Part shown: positions 22,797-23,796 of the stretch, piece after piece
Position numbering within the stretch: the stretch's first letter is position 1
How the letters are laid out: every line of letters starts with the position of its first letter
Source of the DNA: Lachnoclostridium sp. UBA6475
GTDB taxonomy: Bacteria > Bacillota > Clostridia > Lachnospirales > Lachnospiraceae
Direction: 5' to 3'
DNA: 23,796 nucleotides
NCBI GenBank assembly: GCA_002435545.1
Contig: DJNB01000162.1
Coordinates: forward strand, 1 to 23,796
The notes under the pieces: generated by a model
Told to the model about the DNA's origin: nothing
Database searches by the model: none
The model's input: the letters and a program-made list of their open reading frames with translations, nothing else
Position numbers and translations under genes: made by a program

Positions 22797-23672
22797 ATGT
22801 GGTTAGCAGATGGATGGAAAGAATATGAAGTCATTGACACTTCCAATGGAGAAAAATTAGAGCGCTGGGGAGACTATATCCTGGTTCGCCCGGATCCCCA
22901 GGTGATCTGGGACACACCGCACGATGCCCCACAGTGGAGAAAGAAAAATGCACATTACCACAGGAGCAATAAGGGAGGCGGAGAATGGCAGTTTTTTGAT
23001 CTGCCAAAGCAGTGGGACATCCATTACCGGGATCTGACCTTTCATTTGAAACCATTTAGCTTTAAGCATACAGGCCTTTTCCCGGAGCAGGCAGTCAACT
23101 GGGACTGGGCATCGGGGCTGATCCGTCGTGCCGGACGGCCGGTAAAAGTGCTGAATCTCTTTGCGTATACCGGCGGAGCGACCGTGGCCTGTGCCAAGGC
23201 GGGGGCAGCCGTTACTCATGTCGATGCGTCCAAAGGGATGGTGACCTGGGCGAAAGAAAATGCAGCGGCATCCGGACTGGCGGACGCACCGATCCGCTAC
23301 CTTGTGGACGACTGCGTAAAATTTGTTGAGCGGGAGATCCGCCGCGGCAACCATTATGACGGCATCATCATGGATCCGCCATCTTACGGAAGAGGGCCAA
23401 AAGGGGAAGTCTGGAAGATCGAGGAAAAAATTTTTCCGCTTGTCAACCTCTGCACGAAGATTTTGTCCAAAGATCCCCTGTTCTTTTTGATCAATTCCTA
23501 TACAACCGGTCTGCAGCCGGCGGTATTGTCGTATATGCTCGAACTTGCGGTAGGAAAACCGTATGGGGGAAAAGTGACAGCGGATGAGATCGGGCTTCCG
23601 GTAAGCAGCAACGGACTGGTTTTGCCATGCGGTGCCAGCGGACGGTTTGAAATGTGTGACAACTCCAAATAG
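22797..23672 (+). CDS. Class I SAM-dependent methyltransferase, RlmI/RlmK-like
   Basis: 291 residues. The N-terminal third (WEQFF-type, KPFSFKHTGLFPEQAVNWDW) leads into a Rossmann methyltransferase domain with the SAM-binding motif VLNLFAYTGGATVACA (residues 118-132), an acidic motif II HVDASKGM, and DPPSYGRG at 193-200, the catalytic-loop form found in RlmI- and RlmK-type rRNA base methyltransferases. The family usually acts on 23S rRNA, but the exact target base cannot be read from the sequence. It lacks the PUA domain of E. coli RlmI. AAAGGAG about eight bases before the ATG supports the start. No terminator is obvious before the DnaA boxes. Confidence 0.88.
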   Translation: MWLADGWKEYEVIDTSNGEKLERWGDYILVRPDPQVIWDTPHDAPQWRKKNAHYHRSNKGGGEWQFFDLPKQWDIHYRDLTFHLKPFSFKHTGLFPEQAVNWDWASGLIRRAGRPVKVLNLFAYTGGATVACAKAGAAVTHVDASKGMVTWAKENAAASGLADAPIRYLVDDCVKFVEREIRRGNHYDGIIMDPPSYGRGPKGEVWKIEEKIFPLVNLCTKILSKDPLFFLINSYTTGLQPAVLSYMLELAVGKPYGGKVTADEIGLPVSSNGLVLPCGASGRFEMCDNSK

Positions 23673-23717
23673 AACAAAGGTACGACGACAAATGTAGAGT
23701 AATTTTCAGAAGAATCG

Positions 23718-23787
23718 TACACAAAGTTATCCACAAAAGAACAAGCGAAATTACGAATATTTTGAGTTATACACAAAGTTATCCACA
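23718..23787 (+). repeat. 18-bp direct repeat carrying DnaA boxes
   Basis: The 18-bp block TACACAAAGTTATCCACA occurs at 23718-23735 and again at 23770-23787, with a 52-base offset, about five helical turns. Each copy pairs a partial box with a perfect one 12 bases on. Confidence 0.9.
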
Positions 23788-23796
23788 TTATCCACA
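23718..23796 (+). other. Cluster of DnaA boxes, possible edge of a replication origin
   Basis: Three perfect TTATCCACA boxes lie at 23727-23735, 23779-23787 and 23788-23796 (the last two abut), plus one single-mismatch TTATACACA at 23767-23775. All point the same way. A degenerate fifth (TCGTACACA) lies at 23715-23723. The array runs off the window. Such density in an A/T-rich noncoding stretch is typical of oriC or a DnaA-controlled region; the gene to its left is not one of the usual rpmH or dnaA neighbours. Confidence 0.75.

Overview
The window looks like a chromosomal segment of a low-to-mid-GC, spore-forming, anaerobic Firmicute, most likely a gut Lachnospiraceae relative. Reasons are the complete spoIIAA-spoIIAB-sigF operon, strong AGGAGG-type ribosome sites, sigma-A promoters of TTGACA/TATAAT type, BIG2 and BspA-like surface proteins, and a lipoprotein GH10 xylanase. 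The genus assignment is inference.

Layout. 1-6711: a surface/secreted protein region on the + strand. It holds the 3' part of a large BIG2/carboxypeptidase-regulatory-like protein, a small exported protein, a DEDDh exonuclease, and a multidomain protein with an 11-unit APAQTT linker and BspA-type leucine-rich repeats. 6741-7847: trpS on the - strand, ending at a bidirectional terminator. 8026-9213: a GH10 endo-xylanase lipoprotein, divergent from trpS. 9338-11514: nadB-nadC (quinolinate branch of NAD synthesis), closed by two tandem terminators. 11801-13741: a DUF2207-type membrane protein on the - strand. 14046-17665: a compact four-gene cassette of a secreted four-cysteine protein, two FtsX/MacB-type permeases and an ABC ATPase. 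It has its own perfect-spacing promoter and an intercistronic hairpin, and is the best candidate here for an undescribed system. 17755-19086: a chemoreceptor lacking an extracellular sensor domain. 19276-20845: a 48-residue ORF plus a zinc-ribbon/TPR membrane protein. 20992-22534: the sigma-F operon. 22587-22660: tRNA-Arg(ACG). 22797-23672: a class I SAM-dependent methyltransferase. 23718-23796: a cluster of DnaA boxes running off the window edge, possibly the flank of a replication origin.

How genes work together. NadB and NadC act in sequence from aspartate to nicotinate mononucleotide, with NadA required from elsewhere. SpoIIAA, SpoIIAB and sigma-F form the partner-switching circuit that turns on forespore transcription. 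The secreted protein and ABC genes at 14046-17665 are arranged like a secreted effector with dedicated export or self-protection, but their function is not established by the sequence.

Most transcription units end in clear intrinsic hairpins. No insertion sequences, CRISPR arrays or rRNA genes were seen.
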